Part shown: in pieces, positions 54,232-62,644 of the stretch
Position numbering within the stretch: the first letter of the stretch is position 1
How the letters are laid out: each line of letters opens with the position of its first letter
NCBI GenBank assembly: GCA_964560205.1
Contig: CAZLKT010000004.1
Location: forward strand, 1-64,000
Source of the DNA: CAZLKT01 sp964560205
Lineage (GTDB): Bacteria; Pseudomonadota; Alphaproteobacteria; Holosporales; Holosporaceae
Direction of reading: 5' to 3'
Length of the DNA stretch: 64,000 nt
Program-made: the position numbers and the translations under genes
Notes under the pieces: model-generated
What the model was told of the DNA's origin: nothing
What the model saw: only the letters and a program-made list of their open reading frames with translations
Databases searched by the model: none

Positions 54232-54792
54232 TTATTTTTGATCTTTTGGGTGCACATCATGTTCCGGGTCTGGATGGTCTTGGCTCTTTTTTTCCTGTGC
54301 GTCTTCTTCGTCTTCTTCGTCTTTTTCGTCATCTTCCTCGTCATGAGATTCCTCAGAATGTTCTTTGGGAAGAAAAGAGATGTGTGCCTTGTCGGATTCA
54401 TTCCCCATGGGTTTTTTGTCCTCATCTTTTTTCTCGTAGAGAAGGGTCCAGTGCTCCTCCACAAAGAATTCTTCACTTGTATGCGATGTGTGGCAGAGGT
54501 ACAAACCCGTGTCGTGCTGTATCAGATCGTATTTTTCATATTCCTGCTTTTTCTCCCATTTTCCTCTGGGGGTCCATTGGGGCTGAGAGATGGAGACTTT
54601 GCCAAGGGTGCTGCCTCGGGAGCCCATGAAAAAAAGGTCCTGGTCCTTCTGTATCACAGAGGTGATGCCTTCTGGTGGCATATGTGGGGATTTTTCCAAT
54701 GATTCTATGCGCTGGCACAGTTCTTCAAAATTGTTGTCCATTTCTTCAATGCTGAGGGGGGATTTTTTATTTTTCCATAAGGTAATTGCCAT
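54232..54792 (-). CDS. Tail-fibre-like protein with carbohydrate-binding module
   Basis: GGGAGAA precedes the ATG at 54790-54792, which gives 186 residues. Residues 12-32 (PLSIEEMDNNFEELCQRI) match the phage tail-fibre opening in which a Thr/Ser-x-x-Glu-x-Asp-x-Asn-Phe motif starts a coiled coil. Residues 73-118 (WTPRGKWEKKQEYEKYDLI, then GLYLCHTSHTSEEFF and HWTLL) resemble a chitin-binding ChtBD3-type module: G-x-W, Y-x-x-x-D, Y-x-C, W. The C-terminal third is a Glu/Asp-rich run. It could bind the surface of a target cell or a host glycan. Confidence 0.55.
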   Translation of the reverse strand: MAITLWKNKKSPLSIEEMDNNFEELCQRIESLEKSPHMPPEGITSVIQKDQDLFFMGSRGSTLGKVSISQPQWTPRGKWEKKQEYEKYDLIQHDTGLYLCHTSHTSEEFFVEEHWTLLYEKKDEDKKPMGNESDKAHISFLPKEHSEESHDEEDDEKDEEDEEDAQEKKSQDHPDPEHDVHPKDQK

Positions 54793-54812
54793 GATAATTC
54801 TCCCATGAGAGG

Positions 54813-55571
54813 TTAGATATCTTCTTCTGCGGTGAAGGATACATGAAGGGTTCCATGAAAAAACTCTGAATATGCATAGGAGGTGTAGGTACACTCTTGC
54901 ATGTCGCAGTGCATGGTGATGAGGCATGCACCCTGGAGGAGGGCTTTCCCTAAGGATACGGGTTGTTCCTCAGGTGTGGAGCCAAAAAAGGAAATGCGAT
55001 GGGCGTGGGCTCGTGTGTCAAAATGTTCTCCTTCAATGAGGAGATAGTCGCTGTGGGTTTTTCGGTCAATGGCCTGGATGTAGAGCTGTTGGCATGCCAT
55101 GGGGTCCTTCTGAAAAAGTCCTCCGTAGGGATAGTAGAGGGCTTTGTTCTCCTGTGCGAAGGAAACTTCTGTGATATTCTGAGAAAGCACCAAAAATTCG
55201 TGACAGTAGAAGCTCTCTGGAGAAATGGTGTACGGGCAGGAGACATCTCCAAAAGAGTAGCTTGTGCCATCTTTATAATATACCCCTCCGTCTCCGTCAT
55301 AACGCAATGTAATGGAGTCGAGAATCACAAGATTGTCAGCATATAAAGGGCACGGTGTACTTTGATTGACTTGCAGGTGGAGATCTGGCATATGACGTTT
55401 TAAAACGGGGCGCATGGGAAGAATGATTTTCTCTGGGAAAATATCTTGCCTGGATAAAAAAGATGTTGTGTCATCACCTTCAATGCATAAAAGTGGTTCT
55501 GAAGATGGCTCTGAGGGAATGATGAAGGTGTTTCGAACTTTTACTGTGTAAGAAGAAAAGCGTCGTTTCAT
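54813..55571 (-). CDS. Unknown protein in putative tail operon
   Basis: 252 residues, no known family seen. The protein is strand-rich and polar with scattered Cys residues, and has no signal peptide or membrane helix. The middle has alternating strand/turn segments (SITLRYDGDGGVYYKDG, then TSYSFGDVSC). It lies 18 bp downstream of the large putative baseplate gene and 20 bp upstream of the fibre-like gene, with all three on one strand, which is why I regard it as part of the same structure. A distal tail or fibre-attachment role is inference from location. Confidence 0.5.
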   Translation of the reverse strand: MKRRFSSYTVKVRNTFIIPSEPSSEPLLCIEGDDTTSFLSRQDIFPEKIILPMRPVLKRHMPDLHLQVNQSTPCPLYADNLVILDSITLRYDGDGGVYYKDGTSYSFGDVSCPYTISPESFYCHEFLVLSQNITEVSFAQENKALYYPYGGLFQKDPMACQQLYIQAIDRKTHSDYLLIEGEHFDTRAHAHRISFFGSTPEEQPVSLGKALLQGACLITMHCDMQECTYTSYAYSEFFHGTLHVSFTAEEDI

Positions 55572-55589
55572 GGAGATCCTGGGTGCAGG

Positions 55590-57458
55590 TTATTTTTGAG
55601 ATGTGGAGAGCTCCACGCCCTTATGAGGATAATATGCGTTACAGAGGACTGGGGTAATGGTGTGTTGTATGCAGGGTAATCCTCCCAGTTTTTTTAAGGT
55701 AATGTGCAGGGAGGTCTCCCGATCCTTCAAGGGATTTTTTGGATATGGTGGCACCAAAGAAAAAACATACTCTTCTTGTGCTGCAGGGAGATTGGTGATA
55801 TGGATTTTTTGCACCATGTCTCTGGGGGAAGCATGTTCTATGGTGGCATGAAAATCTGTGGGATATTGGTCATCATAGCACTGATATTCAATCTGCTGTG
55901 CATGGCAAAATTCATGAAGATGTATGTGATAGCGTGCTTCTGCATAGCCATGACTATAGGAGCCCTGGGGAGGATGGCGTTCTTTTTTCTCAAGTGGGGC
56001 TTTTCCAATGCTGCATGCCACCACAATTTCCACCTCTTGTTTCTTTTCCGTGGCAGAAAGGCTGTAGGAAATCACTTTGCCTGTGGCAGAACCCAAAGGC
56101 AGTGAGGAATGGTGTATGGTGAGAGAGTGGTCTAACGTGATGTGTGCTAAACTTTCCATTCCCCCTCGAAGAGTGATATGAAAGCATCGCGCGCCCCAGA
56201 AAAGCAAAGACTGTGCACGTTCCAGAGCAAAATCAAAGGCTTTATATCCAAGGGATGTCAGAAAAAAAGATGCGGTGGGTTGAGTCTGAAGAATGTTTGT
56301 GGACAAAAGATCTTTTGTCCACTGATCTTGTGAAAAACATTCTGTGGAAAGATGCTCTTCTGTACATGTATAAATGGTTTTTTTATATTCTACCTTTGCG
56401 TTGAGTGGGTAAAAGCATTTTGCACGCCAAAAGGGTATGTCCTCTGTGTGTGGGATTTTCTGAAGAAAAAAAGAAAGGGCGGTGGCCTCTTTTTTTTCTG
56501 GATTTTGCACCATGCTGTTCATGACCGCAGAAATGGTTTCTTCTCTTTTTTGAGAAACATTCCAGAAGAGGGCCAACTCCCCCTGAAACCAAAAGCGTTT
56601 CAACCACAATCTCTCCTTTATTTTTTTGTGTGGGTTATGGGGGCTTTTTATGAGGTGTTCTAAAAGAATACCGTGGGTATGGGACGCCCAGAAAGAAGGC
56701 AAAGCTTGTGGAGGTGGGCAAAAAATAAGTGTGCTGTAGGCCACGGTATAGTCTGCTCCCACCTCATCTGCCCACTGAGGCCATTGGTGAAAAGGGGTGT
56801 AGGAATTCACCCGCTTTTCTGGAAATTCTTGTGCGAACAATGGAAAAAGATCAAAGGTTCCACAGGAATTTTGTATCCATTGGGCTTGGACAGAAAGGGA
56901 TATTTCCGTTATGGGTGTATGAGTTGTGTAGGAGAGTCCAAAAAGCTCTTCATGGGTAATGGTATGATGATGTGTGCCATCTAATCCATGGGAAAGGGAT
57001 GGAACACCTGTTGCACGATGCCAATGAAGGGCATATTCACTAAGGGTTAACATATGCTCTATGGCGGGTGGGTCCCCGTAAAAAAGATCCTGCACTGTCT
57101 TATTATCGTTGTGCAAAAGCTTCGTTTGTTCCATGGTTTTTAAAGTGTCTTCCACAGAAAGAGAGGTCACGGTGAACACCAAAAGAAAAATATTTTCTTT
57201 ATGAGAGGAGACACTGTGCAGTTTTCCCTTCAGGAGGCATTGTGCCGGAGAAAGCTCATGGGGGCTTTTATAGGAAAAAATCCCCCAAGAGTGATGTGCA
57301 AAATCCTCAAAGGGATGACTTGCATATATGTATGCCTCTGCTTGTGGCGGGCTGTGCTCTTTTTGTGTGATGGAGAGTGATACAAGGGGGATGTCATGCC
57401 GTAGATGATCTTTTTCTGTAAATTCTTCATATTGTTCAATCCATGAGAAGTAAATCAT
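55590..57458 (-). CDS. Large tail/baseplate-like protein
   Basis: The ATG at 57456-57458 is preceded by AGGA and gives 622 residues; longer in-frame starts lack support. The N-terminal region (PLVSLSITQKEHSPPQAEAYIY) is like the opening strands of alphaproteobacterial phage tail proteins. Residues 343-382 (KCFYPLNAKVEYKKTIYTC, then a Trp) again look like a ChtBD3-type module. Residues 440-468 (ITLDHSLTIHH, then SATGKVISYSL) resemble a hub-domain strand pattern I associate with tail proteins. There is no enzymatic signature. It opens a four-gene operon, divergent from the 45-bp-repeat exported gene. It may correspond to the missing tail side of the GTA cluster, but this is unproven. Confidence 0.5.
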   Translation of the reverse strand: MIYFSWIEQYEEFTEKDHLRHDIPLVSLSITQKEHSPPQAEAYIYASHPFEDFAHHSWGIFSYKSPHELSPAQCLLKGKLHSVSSHKENIFLLVFTVTSLSVEDTLKTMEQTKLLHNDNKTVQDLFYGDPPAIEHMLTLSEYALHWHRATGVPSLSHGLDGTHHHTITHEELFGLSYTTHTPITEISLSVQAQWIQNSCGTFDLFPLFAQEFPEKRVNSYTPFHQWPQWADEVGADYTVAYSTLIFCPPPQALPSFWASHTHGILLEHLIKSPHNPHKKIKERLWLKRFWFQGELALFWNVSQKREETISAVMNSMVQNPEKKEATALSFFLQKIPHTEDIPFWRAKCFYPLNAKVEYKKTIYTCTEEHLSTECFSQDQWTKDLLSTNILQTQPTASFFLTSLGYKAFDFALERAQSLLFWGARCFHITLRGGMESLAHITLDHSLTIHHSSLPLGSATGKVISYSLSATEKKQEVEIVVACSIGKAPLEKKERHPPQGSYSHGYAEARYHIHLHEFCHAQQIEYQCYDDQYPTDFHATIEHASPRDMVQKIHITNLPAAQEEYVFSLVPPYPKNPLKDRETSLHITLKKLGGLPCIQHTITPVLCNAYYPHKGVELSTSQK

Positions 57459-57652
57459 AGAATATCCTAAGAAAATGTCTGGGGCATATCCTGTTTGTGT
57501 AGTATACGGAATGCATGGAGGTAATCTCAAATTTCTGAAAGATTTTCTCTTTGTCGTAGCCTCCATCTCGTCTCAGTTCATACAATTTCTTGCTTTTTAT
57601 ACTAAATAAAGAGTTTTTTTTTACTATAAAAGAAGATGAGATGGGAGGAATC

Positions 57653-58585
57653 ATGAAAAAAATTTATGTATTACTTATGGCTCTCTTTGTTCTTGGTTAT
57701 TTTTGTGATGCTGATGGAAGGAACCAGATGACTTTTCAAAAAGTGATGGAAGATGATGATGAGTCTGAGGATGGCGATGATTCCGAATACGATGATGATG
57801 AAGAGGATGATGTGCCTGATGTGCCTGCACATAAGTTAAGGATGAAATTACTTGCACCACTAGATAAAAATGAGACATCACTTGGAGGTATGAAGGGAAG
57901 ACGCTCAAGTGGACCGTCTCTTTCTGGAAAGCCTGTTAAGAAAGCTTTCACGCGAACATGGAATAAGGGTACGGCACTCCATTGGAGACAGGACGAGAAA
58001 AAAGATGATGCAAACCTTGTGGTGGAAGGCCCTGAGGAGAAGAAAGTCGATGCTGCTCCTGTGGTGGTGGAAGGCCCTGAGGAGAAGAAAGTTGATGCCG
58101 CTCCTGTGGTGGTGGAAGGCCCTGAGGAGAAGAAGGTCGATGTAGCTCCTGTGGTGGTGGAAGGCCCTGAGGAGAAGAAGGTCGATGCCGCTCCTGTGGT
58201 GGTGGAAGGACCTGAGGAGAAGAAAGTTGATGCCGCTCCTGTGGTGAAGCAATCCAATGACCAAAAGGTTCCACCACCTATTATGAAAAAAGAAGAGGTG
58301 CAGAGTAACACTCAGGCTCCTGTGGCAGTCATAAAAAAGATATCCCCTCCAAAGAGTGTCCGAGATAGGCCCAGAATTGTGAATATTCATAAGAAAAGGG
58401 AAGCGGTTATAAAAAAGCCCTTGTCATCTCAGAAAGGAAAATTCTCTGGGAAAAAGAGATTTTCTGGGCAAAGAAATATTACGAAGAAACCTTCTGAAAA
58501 AAGGGACACCTCCTGGAAGAAAAAGACAAAAAAATGGGAGCTTCCCCCAGAAAAACCTAAGGATGATGAAGCAAAGACGTCATGA
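57653..58585 (+). CDS. Exported acidic/basic repeat protein
   Basis: GGGAGGAA before the ATG at 57653 gives 310 residues with a signal-like N-terminus (MKKIYVLLMALFVLGYFCDA). Residues 33-53 are almost all Asp/Glu. Residues 123-196 are five repeats of VVVEGPEEKKVDAAP. The C-terminal 90 residues are strongly basic (blocks such as KKISPPKSV, KKREAVIKK, GKKRF). This acidic-repeat-basic layout is found in secreted scaffolding proteins, and also in nucleic-acid-associated ones. It has no known family. A possible promoter (TATACT near 57598) is upstream. A role on the surface or in a host cell is conjecture. Confidence 0.7.
   Translation: MKKIYVLLMALFVLGYFCDADGRNQMTFQKVMEDDDESEDGDDSEYDDDEEDDVPDVPAHKLRMKLLAPLDKNETSLGGMKGRRSSGPSLSGKPVKKAFTRTWNKGTALHWRQDEKKDDANLVVEGPEEKKVDAAPVVVEGPEEKKVDAAPVVVEGPEEKKVDVAPVVVEGPEEKKVDAAPVVVEGPEEKKVDAAPVVKQSNDQKVPPPIMKKEEVQSNTQAPVAVIKKISPPKSVRDRPRIVNIHKKREAVIKKPLSSQKGKFSGKKRFSGQRNITKKPSEKRDTSWKKKTKKWELPPEKPKDDEAKTS
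58019..58240 (+). repeat. 45-bp tandem repeat, five units
   Basis: The first unit is 42 bp and the next four are 45 bp, all in frame, encoding VVVEGPEEKKVDAAP with rare changes (one VDVAP). The units differ by single-nucleotide, mostly silent, changes, showing recent expansion. Copy number is likely to vary between isolates. Confidence 0.92.
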
Positions 58586-58690
58586 TCACTTCCTTCGACG
58601 TTCGGTTATAATGTGCGCATTGGTTTTCGAAGCCCAAGGAGTTTTTCCATTCCAGGGTGGATGCACTGTGGCTTTACAACGCTTTTGGGA

Positions 58691-58719
58691 TTGTAATTTC
58701 TTTTTTCCTCGCATAGAAT
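58691..58719 (+). promoter_or_regulatory. Sigma-70 promoter of the small exported gene
   Basis: TTGTAA (58691-58696) and TAGAAT (58714-58719) with exactly 17 bp between them. The start would be near 58726, about 20 nt before the ATG at 58747, leaving room for the AGGAAAAAGGC leader. Confidence 0.6.
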
Positions 58720-58746
58720 GGCTCTAAGTTTTCTTAGGAAAAAGGC

Positions 58747-59142
58747 ATGGTTATGAAAACAAATATTATTTTTCTGAATATTACAATACTTTTCCTTTCT
58801 TTTCAATATCATAAATATTGTTTCGGAGGTTATTTATCTGATGACGAACAGGTGGAAAAATGTATAAAAAAAGGCACTCAACGAGAAGGGAGAAAAAAGC
58901 TGAGACAAGAAGAAAAAACCTATCATCACATCCTATCTTCTCAAGAAAGATCTTCTGCAAAAACAAGTCGATTCCATGAAAAAAGAAGAAAAAAGATGGA
59001 CGAGTTTTTGCAAAAATGTGAACGCCTGTCTTTAGAACGGAGAGCCAAGAAAGAAGAAGAAAAAAGGGCTGAGAAGAGCAGCACAGAATCTTCCAATAAT
59101 GTTTTGACGAGCACGGAAGAAACGAAAGGGAGTGTTGCATAA
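58747..59142 (+). CDS. Small exported basic coiled-coil protein
   Basis: 131 residues from the ATG at 58747; AGGAAAAAGG precedes it. A hydrophobic segment at residues 5-20 (TNIIFLNITILFLSF) is a signal peptide or an anchor. The rest is dense in Lys, Arg and Glu and predicted helical (KKGTQREGRKKLRQEEK, then FHEKRRKKMDEFLQKCERL), ending in a Ser/Thr-rich tail. No family is known. It resembles the other orphan exported genes in this window in its signal, charge and own promoter. Confidence 0.6.
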   Translation: MVMKTNIIFLNITILFLSFQYHKYCFGGYLSDDEQVEKCIKKGTQREGRKKLRQEEKTYHHILSSQERSSAKTSRFHEKRRKKMDEFLQKCERLSLERRAKKEEEKRAEKSSTESSNNVLTSTEETKGSVA

Positions 59143-59481
59143 AAAAGACTGTGCTGTGTGATATGGCTCCTGTCTGAAAAAAATCATTATGGAATGCGTT
59201 GGTTGTGGAGAACGCACTTCTGGTCGTCTCAAAGATGGTCGGGGTTCTTTTTTATTCCTTTTCTATCAACGGATTTTTTATTTTTTTCTTCTACAGTATG
59301 GCCACAGTGATTTTTTTTGGAGAATGGATCATGCATCGCTCTGCTTTTTCTGCTGAAATCATTGATTTCGCTTTTTACCAAAAATTCCGTAAAATTCTTT
59401 TGGTGGATGCGCAGGATATGGAGGCTTTTTTACTGTGTCAGAAGCATGTTGTTTTTCATGACAGGTAAGCGGGAATTGGTG
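59143..59481. other. Region with only a doubtful reading frame
   Basis: One frame on the plus strand (59199-59468, start GTG) encodes 89 residues with a hydrophobic stretch (SINGFFIFFFYSMATVIFF), but has no ribosome binding site and ends against rnhB. It may be chance. I see no RNA gene or repeat here. Confidence 0.35.
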
Positions 59482-60105
59482 TCATATGCCAGAAAGGCAT
59501 GAAATGCGATATTTTTGACGGTGGTGTGGGGTGAAGCCGTGGATTTTTAATGCAGAACTGTGGGCGGCGGTGCCGTATCCCTTGTTTTTGTTCCACGCAA
59601 AGTGAGGATATTCCTGGTGAAGCTGGTCCATGAGAGCATCCCGTGTGACTTTGGCAATAATGGATGCAACAGCAATGGAGGGACTTTGTGTATCGCCCCT
59701 GATGATGGGAAGAATGGGGTGTGGAGTGCAGAAAGTATTTCGTCCATCCAGGAGTATTCCCACGGAAGAAAAGGGCAAGGCGCTTACTGCTTTTTCCATG
59801 GCAGAAAGGGTCGCATGAAGTACATGGGTTTGAAAAATATCCTCCACGGTGCCATGGGCGATGGTCCAGGAGGCGTATTCAGGGTTGTTAAGAAAAACAT
59901 CATAGAAAAACTGTCGCCTGTGAGGGGAAAGTTTTTTAGAGTCTTGTAAGGATGACAAAAGATGTATGGGGATTTTTTCTCGTGCTAAAACCACAGAAGC
60001 TACCACCACAGGCCCTGCCCACGCTCCATATCCAACTTCATCTACGCCAGCAATATGCTGAACTCCATGGGTGGCACACATTTTTTCTTCCCAGAAAAAA
60101 TCCAT
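59482..60105 (-). CDS. rnhB: Ribonuclease HII
   Basis: RNase HII removes ribonucleotides from DNA and RNA:DNA hybrids. The start at 60103-60105 was chosen over upstream in-frame codons because the dac gene ends at 60111, because AAGG precedes it, and because the conserved HIAGVDEVGYGAWAGPVVVA block then starts at residue 17. The 208-residue protein has the Asp-Glu pair in VDEVG, QDSKKLSP, and the ILLDGRN and GDTQSPSIAVASIIAKVTRD blocks (in parts), so the active site is complete. Confidence 0.93.
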   Translation of the reverse strand: MDFFWEEKMCATHGVQHIAGVDEVGYGAWAGPVVVASVVLAREKIPIHLLSSLQDSKKLSPHRRQFFYDVFLNNPEYASWTIAHGTVEDIFQTHVLHATLSAMEKAVSALPFSSVGILLDGRNTFCTPHPILPIIRGDTQSPSIAVASIIAKVTRDALMDQLHQEYPHFAWNKNKGYGTAAHSSALKIHGFTPHHRQKYRISCLSGI

Positions 60106-60110
60106 GGGCC

Positions 60111-61115
60111 TTAACACTTCTTTGCTTTTTTGAAAAGCTTTTTGGGACATGTCTTTGCGGCACGTAAGGCGGGTTTTGGGACCATTTTTGCAAGCCTTAT
60201 AACCTTTTTCTGCACAGTCTTTTGTGGGGTTTTTTGACAAAGGGAAAAGGATGAGAAGTTTTCCAATTCTAAGAGGGACGAAAGCAAGCATGGATTTCGA
60301 TAATACGTTTCCGTTAAAAGAACAATATTATGATCTCTTTTGTGAGCGGTTGTATTGCGCATGGCCACCACAATCACTTCTTTTCCGTTACGTTTTGTGA
60401 GGGTGGCTAGGTTAAATCCTGCAGGTCCCGTGTACCCTGTTTTCCCTAGGAGCATGCCTGGTACCCTCATAAGAGTTTTATTGGTGCTTCGTACAGTTTT
60501 GCCCAAAATTTGTGCCGACTGTATGCCTAAAAATTTTGCATAGTTTGGAAATCTCTGCCAGAGGGCTCTTAAAAGTAAGGCCATATCATGGGCTGTGGTG
60601 ATTTGCTTCGGATGATGAAGTCCCGAGGGATTTTGAAAAACTGTGTGATGCATTCCAAGCTTTTTTGCCATTTGGTTCATGCGCTGTACAAATCGTGCAG
60701 AGGAACCATTGCAATTTTGTGCCACCACCATGGCCGCATCGTTTGCTGATCGCAAAGACAGGGCAAGAATACAATCACGTACGCTGACACAGCTTTTTGC
60801 CTTCAGCCCAATTTTGGAGCGAGGCTGTTTGCTTGCCAGAACAGAGACATGAAATGGTGTTTTCAAAGAAAATCGCTTTCTTTCTAGATCTTCAAAGAGA
60901 AGATAGAGGGTCATGATTTTTGTAAGGGACGCGGGATAAATGCGTTCGTCATAACGAAGGCCATCAATGATTTTTCCGCTTTTGGGATCCATAAGGACCA
61001 CCACAGCTTTTTCCTGGTGCTTCGATGCCCTTTTTCCGTGAGAGATGCATGGAATATGAAAAAAAAAGCATGCAAAGATCCATGCTTTTATGAAGAAAAG
61101 CAACAAAGAGGTCAT
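60111..61115 (-). CDS. D-alanyl-D-alanine carboxypeptidase (DacA/PBP5 type)
   Basis: It trims the terminal D-Ala of peptidoglycan pentapeptides. Its three penicillin-binding motifs are S63-L-T-K66, S124-A-N126 and K226-T-G. The 334-residue protein has a signal peptide (residues 1-28). The C-terminal PBP5-like stalk is replaced by a short Lys/Ala/Pro-rich tail. The dacA/dacF class cannot be decided. It is the first gene of the rnhB pair. Confidence 0.9.
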   Translation of the reverse strand: MTSLLLFFIKAWIFACFFFHIPCISHGKRASKHQEKAVVVLMDPKSGKIIDGLRYDERIYPASLTKIMTLYLLFEDLERKRFSLKTPFHVSVLASKQPRSKIGLKAKSCVSVRDCILALSLRSANDAAMVVAQNCNGSSARFVQRMNQMAKKLGMHHTVFQNPSGLHHPKQITTAHDMALLLRALWQRFPNYAKFLGIQSAQILGKTVRSTNKTLMRVPGMLLGKTGYTGPAGFNLATLTKRNGKEVIVVAMRNTTAHKRDHNIVLLTETYYRNPCLLSSLLELENFSSFSLCQKTPQKTVQKKVIRLAKMVPKPALRAAKTCPKKLFKKAKKC

Positions 61116-61322
61116 AGTACCTTTTTTTCCTTATGAGTCACACTATCCCCCAAAAGTTTCTCACATTGTAATGAATGAAAAAGAAAAAATCAATTTTTCT
61201 TCCACATGCAAATTTATTTGTGCTAAAAGGAGAAAAGAGTGGAAGGGGATTTTTTTTTCTTGTAGAATGCTGATGTTGCATACGTGATTTCTAAGAAATG
61301 ATTTTTTGATGAGGAGGGTGTT

Positions 61323-62642
61323 GTGTCCTTTTTTTCTTCCGTGAAAGCTTCCCAGTATTTTTCAGCCACTGTGCGGAATTTTCCCCAGGAGGCGTCTGTT
61401 ATTTCACACAAACTGATGATAAAAGCTGGTTTTGTGCAGCAGATTGCCTCTGGAATTTATGCGTGGCTCCCCATGGGCTTTCGTATTTTAGAAAAAATTC
61501 AAGCTATCATCCGGGAGGAGCATGATAAAGCAGGTTGTGTAGAGATTTTGGCGCCAACGTTGCAGCCCTCCACTCTTTGGAAAAAAAGTGGTCGATATGA
61601 TGATTATGGGAAGGAGATGTTGCGGTTTTTGGATCGTCATGAGCGAGAGCTGATTTATGGTCCAACGGCGGAGGAAATCTTCACAGAAGTATTTCAAACC
61701 CATGTCACGAGCTATCGTCAGCTTCCACAGAAGCTGTATAACATCCAGTGGAAATTTCGTGATGAAGTGCGACCGCGATTTGGGGTTATGCGTGGGAGGG
61801 AATTTTTGATGAAGGATGGGTATTCTTTTGACCTTACGAAGGAAGCCGCCCAGGAGTCCTATAGAATCTTTTCGGATATATATCTGCGTATTTTTTCGCG
61901 TATGGGGCTTCGTGCGATTCCTGTGCGTGCCACTACTGGGCCCATTGGTGGTGATTTAAGCCACGAGTTTCATGTGATAGCAGAAATGGGGGAGAGCAAG
62001 TTGTACTATGATCGTGCCATTAATGGAATTTCTGGCAAGACCTTGGAGGAGTTTTTAGGGTATTATGCCATGGCTGATGATAAGCATATTGCGGATAAGT
62101 GTCCTATTTTGTCAGAGAATCTTGTGATGGCTCGTGGTATTGAGGTGGGGCATGTTTTTTTCTTTGGAACAAAATATTCAGAGGCTATGGGAGCCATGGT
62201 TACCACGGCATCTGGTCAAAGGATTCCCGCGGAAATGGGGTCCTATGGCATTGGTGTTTCCCGCTTATTTGGAGCCCTCATTGAGGTCTTTCATGATGAA
62301 TATGGGATAAAGTGGCCGGTGAGTGTGGCACCTTTTACAGTTTGTGTTATGAGCGTGGGAGAGGACCATAGTGTTCTGGAAAAGGCAGAGGATTTTTGGC
62401 AGAAGCTCCAGCAAGGGGGGGTGGATACTTTTTATGATGATCGCTCCATAAGTCCAGGGGAAAAATTTACAGATGCGGACCTCATTGGGTATCCATATCA
62501 TGTTTTTATCAGCAATCGTACCATTCAGAATGGGTTTATTGAGATTAAAGAGCGTGCCACGGGGGAGCGAGTTTTTCTCTCCCAGATGGAGGCGTTGGAC
62601 TGGATTTTTCAGCGCTGCCCTAAAAATGGTTATCGTGGATAG
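61323..62642 (+). CDS. proS: Prolyl-tRNA synthetase
   Basis: ProS charges tRNA-Pro. The 439-residue protein starts at a GTG and is the short, alphaproteobacterial type without the editing (INS) domain. Class II motifs are visible: motif 2 region FRDEVRPRFGVMRGREFLMKD in sense, motif 3 SYGIGVSRLFGALIE, and the C-terminal anticodon-binding domain (DDRSISPGEKFTDADLIGYP in parts). The next gene starts 2 bp after its stop. Confidence 0.94.
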   Translation: MSFFSSVKASQYFSATVRNFPQEASVISHKLMIKAGFVQQIASGIYAWLPMGFRILEKIQAIIREEHDKAGCVEILAPTLQPSTLWKKSGRYDDYGKEMLRFLDRHERELIYGPTAEEIFTEVFQTHVTSYRQLPQKLYNIQWKFRDEVRPRFGVMRGREFLMKDGYSFDLTKEAAQESYRIFSDIYLRIFSRMGLRAIPVRATTGPIGGDLSHEFHVIAEMGESKLYYDRAINGISGKTLEEFLGYYAMADDKHIADKCPILSENLVMARGIEVGHVFFFGTKYSEAMGAMVTTASGQRIPAEMGSYGIGVSRLFGALIEVFHDEYGIKWPVSVAPFTVCVMSVGEDHSVLEKAEDFWQKLQQGGVDTFYDDRSISPGEKFTDADLIGYPYHVFISNRTIQNGFIEIKERATGERVFLSQMEALDWIFQRCPKNGYRG

Positions 62643-62644
62643 TC

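Noticed and set aside
57736..58311. A 191-codon minus-strand frame with repeated FFSSGPSTTTGAAST units.
   Set aside because: It is the reverse of the 45-bp repeats in the exported gene and has no independent start signal.
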